Below are positions 17,299 to 26,234 of a stretch of 64,000 nucleotides of DNA, piece by piece. Position 1 is the stretch's first letter; every line of letters starts with the position of its first letter. Under the pieces are notes generated by a model. It made no database searches and had not been told where the DNA came from. It saw only the letters and a list, made by a program, of their open reading frames with translations. This DNA comes from Canibacter sp052085365 (GTDB lineage Bacteria; Actinomycetota; Actinomycetes; Actinomycetales; Microbacteriaceae). The stretch is taken from assembly GCA_052085365.1 (NCBI GenBank), contig JBQDFP010000011.1, positions 1 through 64,000 of the forward strand. The letters run 5' to 3'. Position numbers and translations under genes: made by a program.

Positions 17299-19949
17299 GA
17301 GCCAAGCGCTTCCTTCACCGCTGAGATTGCGGCTGGCACCTGAGTCGGATCTGAGCCACCACCTTGCGCAACATCAGGCTTGCCACCACCGCCACCACCG
17401 AGTTGTGTTGCGGCTACTTTCACAAGTTTTCCAGCCTGCACACCAGCTTCACGCGCCGCAGGAGTGGTGGCCGCCACTACGATCGGCCGATCGTTTGCAA
17501 TTCCAAATAGCACTGCAGCTGCCGGACGGTCTGCGAATCGATCACGCAACTGTGTTGCAAGCGTACGCACGTCATCCGCACTACCAACGGTTCCGAGGGA
17601 TTCGACTACTGCTGTGATCGAACCAATTGCGTGCGCGTTATTTTGGAGTGCTGGCAGCTTTTCAGTCAATTTCGCAGCTTCAAGCTGTGCGATCTTCTTT
17701 TCCGCTTGCTTCAATTGTGTGCCCAAATCTTGCACGCGCTGCACCAATTCTGTTCGCGGTACCCGCAGACCGGAGGTCAGCTGATTCACGATTGCACGTT
17801 CAGCGGCGAAGTTTTGGAACGCTTCAAAACCAACAAGTGATTCTACTCGACGATTCGTCGACCCGATCGATGATTCTGAAATTAAATCGATCATCCCAAC
17901 CTGCGAAGCACTGCTCACGTGAGTTCCCGCACACAGTTCACGGGACCACGGCCCACCAATGTCTACAACACGAACACGTTCGCCATATTTCTCGCCAAAC
18001 AAAGCCATCGCACCCAGTGATTTTGCTTCATCGAGCGGCATTTCCCGAGTCACGACATCGTAGTCCGCACGAATAGCGAGGTTCGAGATCTCTTCGATTT
18101 CACTCTTAGTCGCATCCGAGAGTGCATCTGTGTGCGTAAAGTCGAGTCGCATGTATCCGGCTTTATTGTATGAACCGGTCTGGTGCGCCTGCGGCCCGAG
18201 CACATCACGTAGTGCAGCATGAATAATATGTGTCGCCGAGTGTGCCTGTTGCGCCCCACGACGGTACTCGTGATCTACCCGGGTCTCAGCCCGTGCATCA
18301 ATCGACATCGTGCCGACAGTTACCTTCACAGTGTGGACGATAAGCCCGGCAACGGGTTTTTGCACGTCGAGAACTTCTGCTTCAAACCCATCGCCTACGA
18401 TCACACCTTGGTCACTGTCTTGACCGCCCGACTCGGCCCAGAGTGACGTTTCTGCAAGAACAACTTCCGCAACGTCACCTTCATGAGCGGCCACGGCAGC
18501 TGCCCCATCGACGAGAATTCCAAGGACACGGCTCTCATGTTCGAGTTCGTCATACCCTGTGAAGATAGTCTCCCCAAGACCACGCAAATCTTGGTAAATG
18601 GATAGATCCGCGCGATGCCCCTTTTTTGACTTCGCGTCAGCCTTTGCTCGATCCCGCTGTTCCTGCATGAGGCTTGCGAATGCTTCTTGGTCAACGGGCA
18701 CTCCCGCTTCCTCGGCAATTTCAAGCGTCAACTCGATCGGGAAACCGTGTGTGTCGTGCAGCAGAAACGCAGTGTCGCCAGCGAGGGCTGTTTTTTCGTT
18801 TTCTGCGTGAGAGACTGCGTTGTCGAGAATCGTCATACCTGATCCGAGCGTGCGCAAGAAAGTGGTCTCTTCAGCGTATGCAATACGAGAAATGAAATCG
18901 AAAGCTGCCTCTACTTCAGGGTAGGCGTCTTTCATCGCGTCACGCGACGCTGGGAACAACTCTGGGAATACGGAGGTTTGCACACCAAGAAGCCGCATCG
19001 ACAGGACCACGCGGCGAAGCAAACGCCGCAGAATATATCCCCGACCCAAATTCGACGGCGTGACGCCGTCCGAAATCAACATAAGTGCAGAGCGAACATG
19101 ATCAGCGATCACTCTCAGTCTGATGTCATCAGCGAGGTTTGCTCCATACTGCTTATTTGAAAGTTCGGCTGCACGATCAAGTACCGGACGCACCTGGTCG
19201 ATTTCGTACATGTTATCGACGCCCTGTTTGATGAAGGCGACGCGTTCAAGCCCTAAACCAGTGTCAATATTTTTCTTTGGTAGTTCACCAACAATGTTGA
19301 ACTCTGCCTTCGAAACCACCGAATCGATTTGATACTGCATGAACACGAGGTTCCAAATTTCAACGTACCGATCATCATCAGTTGCGGGACCGCCATCGGC
19401 ACCGTGCTCAGGCCCTAAATCATAGAAAATTTCAGAACTGGGACCGGCGGGACCAGGCTGACCGGTAGACCAGTAGTTTGTATCTTTGCCTAAACGCTGA
19501 ATACGCTCGTCTGGAAGGCCAGCAACGCTCTTCCACAGGTTGAACGATTCTTCATCGCTCTCATACACCGTGACCCAAAGATCCTTCGGATCAAAACCGA
19601 GACCCCCGTCATCTTCAGAGGTCGTCAGCAACTCCCACGCAAAGGTAATCGCGCCTTCTTTAAAATAATCGCCAAAAGAAAAATTCCCGCACATTTGGAA
19701 GAATGTTCCGTGTCGAGGGGTACGCCCGACTTCTTCAATATCGTTCGTGCGAATACACTTCTGCACACTTGTTGCGCGACGGTATGGGGCAGGCACGATG
19801 CCCTTCAGATATGGTACGAACGGCACCATCCCAGCAACGGTAAACATCAAACTCGGGTCGTCGCTCACTAAGGATGCGGATGGAACTACAGAGTGTCCAC
19901 GCTTTTCAAAAAAGTCGAGCCAGCGACGGCGAATTTCAGCGGTTTGCAT
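17295..19949 (-). CDS. alaS: Alanyl-tRNA synthetase
   Basis: AlaRS charges tRNA-Ala and edits Ser/Gly mischarging. At 884 residues it is full length. The class II aminoacylation domain begins EIRRRWLDFFEKRGH with the HGTFFQMCGNFSFGDYFK motif. The editing domain has the zinc-site HSATHIIHAALRDVLG and CAGTHVSSASQVG (Cys-x3-His). The C-terminal DHHA1-like segment is rich in GGGGGGKPDVAQGGG. The start ATG is preceded by GAAGGAAC. It overlaps ruvX at its end and follows the 52-residue membrane protein gene by 88 bases. Confidence 0.98.
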   Translation of the reverse strand: MQTAEIRRRWLDFFEKRGHSVVPSASLVSDDPSLMFTVAGMVPFVPYLKGIVPAPYRRATSVQKCIRTNDIEEVGRTPRHGTFFQMCGNFSFGDYFKEGAITFAWELLTTSEDDGGLGFDPKDLWVTVYESDEESFNLWKSVAGLPDERIQRLGKDTNYWSTGQPGPAGPSSEIFYDLGPEHGADGGPATDDDRYVEIWNLVFMQYQIDSVVSKAEFNIVGELPKKNIDTGLGLERVAFIKQGVDNMYEIDQVRPVLDRAAELSNKQYGANLADDIRLRVIADHVRSALMLISDGVTPSNLGRGYILRRLLRRVVLSMRLLGVQTSVFPELFPASRDAMKDAYPEVEAAFDFISRIAYAEETTFLRTLGSGMTILDNAVSHAENEKTALAGDTAFLLHDTHGFPIELTLEIAEEAGVPVDQEAFASLMQEQRDRAKADAKSKKGHRADLSIYQDLRGLGETIFTGYDELEHESRVLGILVDGAAAVAAHEGDVAEVVLAETSLWAESGGQDSDQGVIVGDGFEAEVLDVQKPVAGLIVHTVKVTVGTMSIDARAETRVDHEYRRGAQQAHSATHIIHAALRDVLGPQAHQTGSYNKAGYMRLDFTHTDALSDATKSEIEEISNLAIRADYDVVTREMPLDEAKSLGAMALFGEKYGERVRVVDIGGPWSRELCAGTHVSSASQVGMIDLISESSIGSTNRRVESLVGFEAFQNFAAERAIVNQLTSGLRVPRTELVQRVQDLGTQLKQAEKKIAQLEAAKLTEKLPALQNNAHAIGSITAVVESLGTVGSADDVRTLATQLRDRFADRPAAAVLFGIANDRPIVVAATTPAAREAGVQAGKLVKVAATQLGGGGGGKPDVAQGGGSDPTQVPAAISAVKEALGS

Positions 19950-20037
19950 GAATGAGTTCCTTCAATTGTTGAGATCAAGGTAAATCGTCCAGTGAATTTC
20001 TGGAGTTCGACGAGCGGCCCGAACGTGGACGAACCGT

Positions 20038-20196
20038 TTAACCTTCGTTATACCCTTGGACGACGGCGTCTGCGAGCTCATGTCCGGCTTGATTCACTTG
20101 TTCGAAGAATCTGCGCCCCTGTGGGCTCTGATTTACGAAATGAGCAAGCACGAATCCAAGACCAATTCCGACAAGAAGTGTCGCAAATCTCCGCAT
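20038..20196 (-). CDS. 52-residue single-pass membrane protein upstream of alaS
   Basis: The minus strand carries ATG at 20196 with AAAGGA eight bases upstream and an open frame of 52 codons ending in TAA. The N-terminal half, MRRFATLLVGIGLGFVLAHF, is a positively charged end followed by a Gly/Leu/Val helix, and the rest (QSPQGRRFFEQVNQAGHELADAV) looks like an amphipathic helix. Similar small YtxH-like or hypothetical proteins are often encoded between rpsD and alaS in Micrococcales. Function is unknown. It reads in the same direction as alaS, so it is probably the first gene of the alaS run. Confidence 0.75.
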   Translation of the reverse strand: MRRFATLLVGIGLGFVLAHFVNQSPQGRRFFEQVNQAGHELADAVVQGYNEG

Positions 20197-20368
20197 TAGT
20201 TCTGTCCTTTCGTGTCACCTTTACCCTGTTAACCCTACCTGTTGTTTGTGGATCAGATCGTATCGGTCATACATTTTCCAGCGCAGGCACACTCAGAGCC
20301 CGGGCCTTGTCTGTCTATATCGTGCGTGCCGACGCCATCGCACGCTTTCACCTGGCAGAATAGACAGC
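20197..20368. other. Divergent intergenic region between alaS run and thrC
   Basis: This 172-base region must hold promoters for both directions. On the plus strand, TTGTGG and CATACA with a 16-base spacer are a weak promoter candidate for thrC. CAGAAT lies seven bases before the thrC ATG and could give a leaderless message. No palindromic operator or strong -35/-10 pair is visible. Confidence 0.35.
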
Positions 20369-21796
20369 ATGCAATACGTCTCAACTCGTGGTGGCATGAC
20401 GCCCGCAACTTTTAGCGACATACTTCTCGAAGGGCTCGCTCCTGACGGTGGATTAGTGGTGCCTGAGGAGGTTCCTCAGGTGAGTCGCGCTCAAATAGAA
20501 GCCTGGCGAGCACTCCCCTACGCAGAGCTCGCCGCGGAAGTGATCGGCCTGTTTTGGACGGATATTGATCGCGGAGACCTCACTGAGCTTACAAATTCCG
20601 CGTATGGCCGACAGTTCGTTTCCGAGGAGGTCGTGCCGATTGTCCCGCTCGATGATCAGGTGTCACTTGTCGGGCTTTCTGAAGGTCCCACGCTCGCCTT
20701 CAAGGACATGGCTATGCAGTTTCTCGGTGAGGCAATTCCATTCGTGCTCAAGCAGAGAGACAGTGTCCTAAATATTCTGGGAGCAACCTCTGGTGATACC
20801 GGTTCCGCTGCGGAATACGCTTTTCGGTCGAAGCCGCGAATTGGCGTTTTCATGCTGTCTCCGCAGGGTCGAATGAGCGACTTCCAACGGGCACAGATGT
20901 ATTCGCTTACCGACACGAATATTCACAATATTGCGGTCGAAGGTGTCTTTGATGACTGCCAGAACCTCGTCAAAGCACTCAACAGTGACCTCGGTTTCAA
21001 AGCAGAGCATTCTTTGGGAACGGTGAACTCGATTAACCTTGGACGCATCGTCGCTCAGACGGTGTATTACTTCTGGGCATGGCTTCGGGCTACCGATCAA
21101 CTCGATCCAGAAGCCCGAACGAACCATCCGGTCTCGTTTACGGTTCCTTCCGGGAATTTCGGCAATATTTTCTCAGGGCATTTAGCAAAGCAGATGGGGG
21201 CGCCGATTTCACGCCTCATACTTGCAACAAATGAAAATAATGTGCTTGATGAGTTCTTCCGAACCGGTGTCTACTCACCGCGTTCACGGCAAGATACTCT
21301 GGCTACTTCGAGTCCCTCGATGGATATTTCTAAAGCATCAAACCTTGAACGGTTTGTATATCAGTTACTTGGTTCTGACCCGGTGAAACTCCGCGAGACC
21401 TGGAGTGCATTAGATACTGATGGCACCGTGGATCTTTCCGAGCATTTGGATCGTTTTGCGTCCGAGTTTGGAATTGAGAGCGGCACGTCAACTCACGAGA
21501 ACCGTCTCGAAGCCATCAAGTCCACCTATGAGCACTCACAGGTAATGATCGACCCGCACACCGCTGACGGGGTGACGGTTGCTCATGGCTTTGTGGCCGA
21601 CAGCGTGCCTATGTTGGTTCTTGAGACAGCAAAACCTCAGAAGTTTGAAGAGACAGTTATTGAGGCGCTCGGTCAGCCGGCTCCTCTGAGTGATGATCTG
21701 AGCGACCTTCTCGGACGAGAACAACGTGTTGTTGAAATGACCGACGATCAAGACACTCTCAAAAAGTTCATTCACGAGAACGCAGTGTCGGCTTAA
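20369..21796 (+). CDS. thrC: Threonine synthase
   Basis: ThrC turns O-phosphohomoserine into threonine with PLP. The 475-residue protein is of the long class (yeast/E. coli type): it begins MQYVSTRGGMTPATFSDIL, the PLP lysine is Lys112 in GPTLAFKDMAMQFLGE, and ILGATSGDTGSAAEYAF with SPQGRMSDFQRAQMY form the cofactor and substrate sites. The frame remains open upstream, but ATG 20369 gives the family N-terminus. No good ribosome-binding site precedes it. It stands alone on the plus strand with its own terminator, apart from hom and thrB, which are not in the window. Confidence 0.96.
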   Translation: MQYVSTRGGMTPATFSDILLEGLAPDGGLVVPEEVPQVSRAQIEAWRALPYAELAAEVIGLFWTDIDRGDLTELTNSAYGRQFVSEEVVPIVPLDDQVSLVGLSEGPTLAFKDMAMQFLGEAIPFVLKQRDSVLNILGATSGDTGSAAEYAFRSKPRIGVFMLSPQGRMSDFQRAQMYSLTDTNIHNIAVEGVFDDCQNLVKALNSDLGFKAEHSLGTVNSINLGRIVAQTVYYFWAWLRATDQLDPEARTNHPVSFTVPSGNFGNIFSGHLAKQMGAPISRLILATNENNVLDEFFRTGVYSPRSRQDTLATSSPSMDISKASNLERFVYQLLGSDPVKLRETWSALDTDGTVDLSEHLDRFASEFGIESGTSTHENRLEAIKSTYEHSQVMIDPHTADGVTVAHGFVADSVPMLVLETAKPQKFEETVIEALGQPAPLSDDLSDLLGREQRVVEMTDDQDTLKKFIHENAVSA

Positions 21797-21816
21797 TCCA
21801 CAGCCTTCTCGTACAA

Positions 21817-21851
21817 GCGTGCTCGTGCTGTATTCAGCAGGAGCACGCTTT
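21817..21851 (+). terminator. thrC terminator
   Basis: An 8-base stem GCGTGCTC / GAGCACGC with an inner CTG/CAG pair-up and a short loop is followed by TTTCATCTCTT. It lies 20 bases after the thrC stop. Confidence 0.75.
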
Positions 21852-21875
21852 CATCTCTTCTCTTTGTACGTAGAT

Positions 21876-21915
21876 AAAAACGCTGGAAGATCATTACTGA
21901 TCTGCCAGCGTTTTT
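21876..21915. terminator. Bidirectional terminator between thrC and rpsD
   Basis: AAAAACGCTGG at 21876 pairs with CCAGCGTTTTT at 21905, with a further inner AGATCA/TGATCT stem around a 4-base loop. A and T tracts flank both sides, so it can end transcription in both directions: rpsD from the right and read-through from thrC from the left. Confidence 0.88.
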
Positions 21916-21928
21916 GAAAAGTAAGTGT

Positions 21929-22558
21929 CTAGCGGCCTGAGTAGAACTCAACCACGAGCTGTTCTTCACAGGTAACGGGAACTTCTGCCCGCTTCGGACG
22001 ACGTGCAAGCTTTGCCTGCAATTTGTCCAGTTCAACCTCGAGGTACCCAGGTACTTCAGGAAGAACTTCAGCGTGGCCACCTGCGGCAGCTACCTGGAAT
22101 GGTTCCAGGCCCTCTGAACGTTCTTTTACGTGGATCTGCTGGCCGGGCTTCACGCGGAATGAAGGACGGTCAACGATCTTGCCATCAACGAGAATGTGGC
22201 GGTGCACGACGAGCTGGCGAGCCTGCGACTGCGTCCGGGCAAAGCCTGCGCGAAGTACCAGTGCGTCGAGACGCATTTCAAGGAGCTCAACCAGGTTTTC
22301 ACCGGTCAGGCCAGACTGGCGACGTGCTTCGTTGAACACGATACGTAGCTGCTTCTCGCGGATGCCATACTGTGCCCGGAGACGCTGCTTTTCACGCAAG
22401 CGTACTGCATAGTCACTGTCTGACTTGCGCTTCGTGCGGCCGTGCTGACCGGGTGCATAGGGACGACGCTCAAGGTAACGCTGAGCTTTCGGAGTGAGGG
22501 CAATGCCTAGTGCGCGTGACTGGCGCACCTTCGCACGTGTGCGAGTGGGTTTCGACAC
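21929..22558 (-). CDS. rpsD: 30S ribosomal protein S4 (cysteine-free form)
   Basis: S4 nucleates 30S assembly by binding the 5' domain of 16S rRNA. The 209-residue protein starts SKPTRTRAKVRQSRALGIALTPKAQRYLERRPYAPGQHG, lacking the zinc-binding Cys residues of the C+ form. The S4 RNA-binding domain is clear in MRLDALVLRAGFARTQSQARQLVVHRHILVDGKIVDRPSFRVKPGQ. The start is GTG 22558, with AAAGGA seven bases upstream. It is monocistronic between rarA and thrC, not in the alpha operon, which is the usual state for this S4 type in Micrococcales. Confidence 0.97.
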   Translation of the reverse strand: MSKPTRTRAKVRQSRALGIALTPKAQRYLERRPYAPGQHGRTKRKSDSDYAVRLREKQRLRAQYGIREKQLRIVFNEARRQSGLTGENLVELLEMRLDALVLRAGFARTQSQARQLVVHRHILVDGKIVDRPSFRVKPGQQIHVKERSEGLEPFQVAAAGGHAEVLPEVPGYLEVELDKLQAKLARRPKRAEVPVTCEEQLVVEFYSGR

Positions 22559-22778
22559 AGTTATTCCTTTCGGGGTTATCTGCTGCGACCATAATCAGTC
22601 GCAATGTTCTCTCGGCCACGCTGTGCCCGCACGCTCTTACTGTCGTGCACGCGACACAGCACACCGATAATCGGTGAGGGAACGACCAGCGCAGAGTCCC
22701 GAGTCAGGGTCACTGCCACTCTCATGCAATGTAATGAAACATGCCGGAATGTTGGCCAAAGATCATCTTATCAGTTTC
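22559..22778 (-). promoter_or_regulatory. rpsD upstream/leader region with inverted repeats
   Basis: The 220 bases between the rarA stop and rpsD have no gene. Two inverted repeats stand out: CACCGAT-A-ATCGGTG (22662-22676) and TGTCG-TGCACG-CGACA (about 22641-22656). They could be part of a structured leader, for instance for autogenous control by S4, or operator sites. No clear promoter hexamers were identified. Confidence 0.3.
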
Positions 22779-24170
22779 TTAGCGATTACGCGTAATCTTC
22801 AGTATCGCTTGGAGACGTTCACTCACAGCTCGTTCGTGCCCATGCTCTGTCGGGTCGTAATAGTGCGCATTTATGAGAGTGTCGGGGAGATACTGTTGCG
22901 GCACCACGCCTCGAGGATCGCTGTGTGGATACAGATAGCCTTTCCCGTGTCCGAGTTTCGACGCACCTTTATAGTGCGCGTCACGCAGGTGCAGCGGCAC
23001 CTGTCCGTGTTTTCCTGCTCGCACATCTGCAATCGCCGTATCTATTGCGTTAATAACCGAATTCGATTTTGGAGCGGTCGCTAAGTAGATAGTTGCTTCA
23101 GCGAGTGGGATTCGTGCCTCAGGTAAGCCAATCAACTGAGTAGCTTCTGCTGCGGCGACTGCTACCTGGAGCGCCATCGGGTCAGCCATACCGATATCTT
23201 CGGCCGCATGTACCATGAGGCGTCGAGCGATGAAACGGGGATCTTCTCCCGCTTCAATCATCCGCGCCAAATAATGGATTGCCGCGTCAGGAGCAGAACC
23301 TCGAATTGACTTAATAAACGCACTCACCACGTCATAATGCTGGTCACCGTCTTTGTCGTAGCGAAGAACCGCACGGTCAATAGAGCGCTCAACTTGGTCA
23401 AGCGTTATTGCTACAGGGTGTTGAGAGTCAGACTCTGCAGGCGCACCGTCATTCATTTCAGCCAGAGCGACTGCACCAACTGCTTCAAGTGTGGTTAATG
23501 CGCGGCGTGCATCACCCGAAGCGAGCTGAATTACAGCCGCGCGCGCTTCCTTCTCAAGCACAATGCTGTTGTTGAACCCTCGTGCATCTCGAACTGCACG
23601 GTCCACAAGCTCACCAAGATCGTGACCGGTAAGTGGATTCAATGTCAGCGTCAGTGAACGTGAAAGTAATGGGCTAATCACAGAAAAAGAAGGATTCTCG
23701 GTTGTAGCCGCAACGAGTGTCACCCATCCATTTTCGACCCCTGGGAGCAACGCGTCTTGCTGCGACTTCGAAAAACGATGGATTTCGTCAAGAAAAAGAA
23801 CGGTGGACACCTGATACATGTCGCGATCTTTGACAGCACCATCCATCACACTTCTCACATCTTTGATGCCTGAGGTCACAGCAGAAAGCTCGATAAACTT
23901 TCGCCCACTTGACTGAGCCAAAGCTTGGGCGATAGTTGTCTTGCCGGTTCCTGGTGGGCCCCACAGGATGACCGATACCGCTCCCCTGCTGGCATCGCCT
24001 GAAGCAAGCTGACGCAGTGGAGACCCTGGGCGTAACAGATGTTGCTGTCCGACAACGTCGTCGAGTGTCAGCGGACGCATGCGAACAGCAAGCGGCGTCT
24101 GGCGGCTTTCAGCCCCCTGGGAGATCAACGAATCGGGCACGACCGACATGCTACCGTTCGCCACTGACAT
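22779..24170 (-). CDS. rarA: Replication-associated recombination ATPase RarA (MgsA)
   Basis: RarA is an AAA+ ATPase related to clamp loaders that acts at stalled replication forks. The 463-residue protein begins with a polar stretch and then RMRPLTLDDVVGQQHLL. Walker A is WGPPGTGKTTIAQAL, Walker B is VLFLDEIHRFSKSQQDALL, and sensor/arginine-finger segments follow (ATTENPSF, LLSRSLTLTL). The C-terminal tetramerisation domain with AIHYLARMIEAGEDPRFIARRL is complete. Start could be ATG 24170 or the ATG seven codons later; neither has a strong ribosome-binding site. Confidence 0.94.
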   Translation of the reverse strand: MSVANGSMSVVPDSLISQGAESRQTPLAVRMRPLTLDDVVGQQHLLRPGSPLRQLASGDASRGAVSVILWGPPGTGKTTIAQALAQSSGRKFIELSAVTSGIKDVRSVMDGAVKDRDMYQVSTVLFLDEIHRFSKSQQDALLPGVENGWVTLVAATTENPSFSVISPLLSRSLTLTLNPLTGHDLGELVDRAVRDARGFNNSIVLEKEARAAVIQLASGDARRALTTLEAVGAVALAEMNDGAPAESDSQHPVAITLDQVERSIDRAVLRYDKDGDQHYDVVSAFIKSIRGSAPDAAIHYLARMIEAGEDPRFIARRLMVHAAEDIGMADPMALQVAVAAAEATQLIGLPEARIPLAEATIYLATAPKSNSVINAIDTAIADVRAGKHGQVPLHLRDAHYKGASKLGHGKGYLYPHSDPRGVVPQQYLPDTLINAHYYDPTEHGHERAVSERLQAILKITRNR

Positions 24171-24326
24171 TCATCTTTTAACCATGAGAATACGTCATTC
24201 GAAACAGAATAAAAATTCAAGTATCGATCATGAAACGAGCGAGAAAAACGCTGGACAACTGTGGCATAGTGGAGTGAGTTCTTCCGCTCGAAGTAGTTCG
24301 AGCTTACCTCTCAAACAGATGAGTGA

Positions 24327-25553
24327 ATGGTGACTGCAGAAAACAATATTTCCTGGGGACGAGTCGATGAAGACGGCACAGTGTATGTGCGTGAGTCCGA
24401 TGGTGAACGAGCTGTGGGACAGTACCCCGACAGCACACCCGAAGAAGCGCTCGCATACTTTGCTCGTAAATTTGAAGACCTAGAAGGCCAGGTCACGCTT
24501 CTCGAAGCACGAATAGCTCGTGGCACAGCTACCGGAAATGTAACCGAAAGCGTTGCCAAACTTCAGGCACAGCTTGAGACCCCCACAGCAGTTGGGGACA
24601 TTGAGTCACTTCGAACTCGCGTCACGAAGTTAACCAGCAAAGCTAACGAATTTAGCGAGCAGCAACGTCAAGAACGTGAACAGGCGAAGCAAGAAGCATT
24701 AGCTGAGCGTGAACGCATCGCTGCCGAGGCAGAAGCTCTTGCGGCACAGCCTGAAGAGCAAATTCGTTGGAAAGATACTGGGCAAGCGTTTCAGGACTTG
24801 TTCGAGCAATGGCAAAATTCTCAGCGTCAGGGGCCACAAGTGCCGAAAGCTCAGGCTGATGTCCTGTGGAAGCGCTTCCGTACAGCGCGACAAACATTTG
24901 ACTCAGCGCGCCGGCAACATTTTGCTCGCATGGATCAAAATAATAAAGAAGTGAAAGCCCGGAAAGAAAAAATTATTGCCCAGGCTGAAGCTCTGAGTTC
25001 TCAAGGTGCCGATGGTATCCCGTCGTACCGTCGCCTTCTCGATGAGTGGAAAGCCGCGGGCCGTGCAAACCGGAAAACCGACGATCAGCTTTGGGCGAGA
25101 TTCAAATCCGCCGGTGACGTGCTCTACGGCGCGAAAGCAGCAGAGCAGGCCGTCGTCGACGAAGAATATCGAGAAAACCTTGTCAAAAAGGAAGCCCTCC
25201 TCGATGAAGCAGAGTCTCTCCTGAAGGAGACAGATTTTAAAAAAGCACGCGCGAAACTCACTGAGTACCAAATCCAATGGGACGACCTTGGCCGGGTGCC
25301 ACGTGACTCACTACGACAAGTAGAAAATCGCATGAGAGCGATCGAGACTCATGTGAAGGCTCTAGAAGACGCCCACTGGCGCGAGACGGATCCCGAAACG
25401 AAGGCGCGCAGTGAGGGTCTTCGTGGTCAGCTTGAGGCTTCAATCCAAGAGCTTGAAACCGAAATCTCCCAGGCAAAGAGCGAAGCGGACAAAAAAACTG
25501 CTCAAGACAAACTTGACACGCAGAAATCGTGGCTTGCGGCTCTGAACGACTAA
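24327..25553 (+). CDS. DUF349 domain coiled-coil protein
   Basis: This 408-residue, highly charged protein is predicted to be almost entirely helical. An N-terminal segment (WGRVDEDGTVYVRESDGERAVGQYPDSTPEEALAYFARKFEDLEGQV) is typical of actinobacterial DUF349 proteins. Repeats of the DUF349 type follow: segments built around FQDLFEQWQNSQRQGP, RLLDEWKAAGRANRKTDDQLWARFKSA and KLTEYQIQWDDLGRVP. The function of the family is not established. It is commonly next to rel in actinobacteria, as here with one gene between. ATG 24327 or the GTG directly after it could start translation. Divergent from rarA across 156 bases. Confidence 0.88.
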   Translation: MVTAENNISWGRVDEDGTVYVRESDGERAVGQYPDSTPEEALAYFARKFEDLEGQVTLLEARIARGTATGNVTESVAKLQAQLETPTAVGDIESLRTRVTKLTSKANEFSEQQRQEREQAKQEALAERERIAAEAEALAAQPEEQIRWKDTGQAFQDLFEQWQNSQRQGPQVPKAQADVLWKRFRTARQTFDSARRQHFARMDQNNKEVKARKEKIIAQAEALSSQGADGIPSYRRLLDEWKAAGRANRKTDDQLWARFKSAGDVLYGAKAAEQAVVDEEYRENLVKKEALLDEAESLLKETDFKKARAKLTEYQIQWDDLGRVPRDSLRQVENRMRAIETHVKALEDAHWRETDPETKARSEGLRGQLEASIQELETEISQAKSEADKKTAQDKLDTQKSWLAALND

Positions 25554-25568
25554 ATTTTTGAGTTTCTG

Positions 25569-25612
25569 GACTGGCCTGTGGGGGTGCATCTCGCGGGCCA
25601 GTCGCTTCTCAA
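25569..25612 (+). terminator. Hairpin after the DUF349 gene
   Basis: GACTGGCC (25569-25576) pairs with GGCCAGTC (25596-25603) around a 19-base loop, 16 bases after the stop codon. The tail GCTTCTC is T-poor, so the hairpin may be a weak or factor-assisted terminator. Confidence 0.55.
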
Positions 25613-25679
25613 CGTTTGGGTTATCCACAGGAATAAGATTTTTTCCTGGCGCGCTTGGTTTTCTACCAAACTATTGATC

Positions 25680-26234
25680 ATGCGTCCCCCTCGAATTGAT
25701 CTTTTACCTCCCGCTATTCGGTCTGCCGAGCGCCTTCACGGAACATTCGTGCCGTGCGGGCCTGGTCTGCGACCAGTTGGTTGGCCAGATGCTCCGGCAA
25801 TCCGTCGCATTGCAGTTGCAGATATGCTTCCTCGTCAACTGATTGCAAGTAACCTCACTGCCGCATGGATCTGGATGTCCGCTCGCAATCCGGGCAAACC
25901 TCTGCGTGCAATTCAACAACCTTCCACGCGTAATGGCTTCCGTGCAGGGAGATCCTTAATGGACGTTGTGTACGTTCGCCATCAACGAATCACACGTGAA
26001 GATGTTGCCATGTTTGATGACCTTGGAGTGACAACTCCCTATAGAACAGTTCTCGACCTCTTGAGAGATCCCGAAAGATTCGATGTGCCCTGCCAGGTGG
26101 CATGTCGTCTCCTCTTTAGGCGTTACCAAGGAATCGCGCGCCAGGTCGTCTGCACCATTCAGGAAGCGCGACATCCGCAGCGGCCGATTTCCCGTGAACG
26201 CCTTGCGAAGCTTATTTCAGTCCCGAGACCTTAA
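25680..26234 (+). CDS. AbiEi antitoxin-like orphan protein
   Basis: The 184-residue protein starts MRPPRIDLLPPAIRSAERLHG. An upstream extension of 34 codons is open, but it overlaps the terminator-like hairpin and is unlikely. The C-terminal half, MDVVYVRHQRITREDVAMFDDLGVTTPYRTVLDLLRDPER, has the layout of the C-terminal part of AbiEi-type antitoxins and related actinobacterial proteins (a basic VRHQRI strand, the xTTPxRTxxDLLRD signature and a trailing helix). The N-terminal winged-helix domain is not obvious. No AbiEii nucleotidyltransferase partner lies beside it. Its TAA is shared, within TTAA, with the rel stop on the other strand. Family call is tentative; the role is unknown. Confidence 0.6.
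   Translation: MRPPRIDLLPPAIRSAERLHGTFVPCGPGLRPVGWPDAPAIRRIAVADMLPRQLIASNLTAAWIWMSARNPGKPLRAIQQPSTRNGFRAGRSLMDVVYVRHQRITREDVAMFDDLGVTTPYRTVLDLLRDPERFDVPCQVACRLLFRRYQGIARQVVCTIQEARHPQRPISRERLAKLISVPRP

Noticed and set aside
17627..18076. Plus-strand open frame of 149 codons
   Set aside because: Antisense to alaS with no family similarity.
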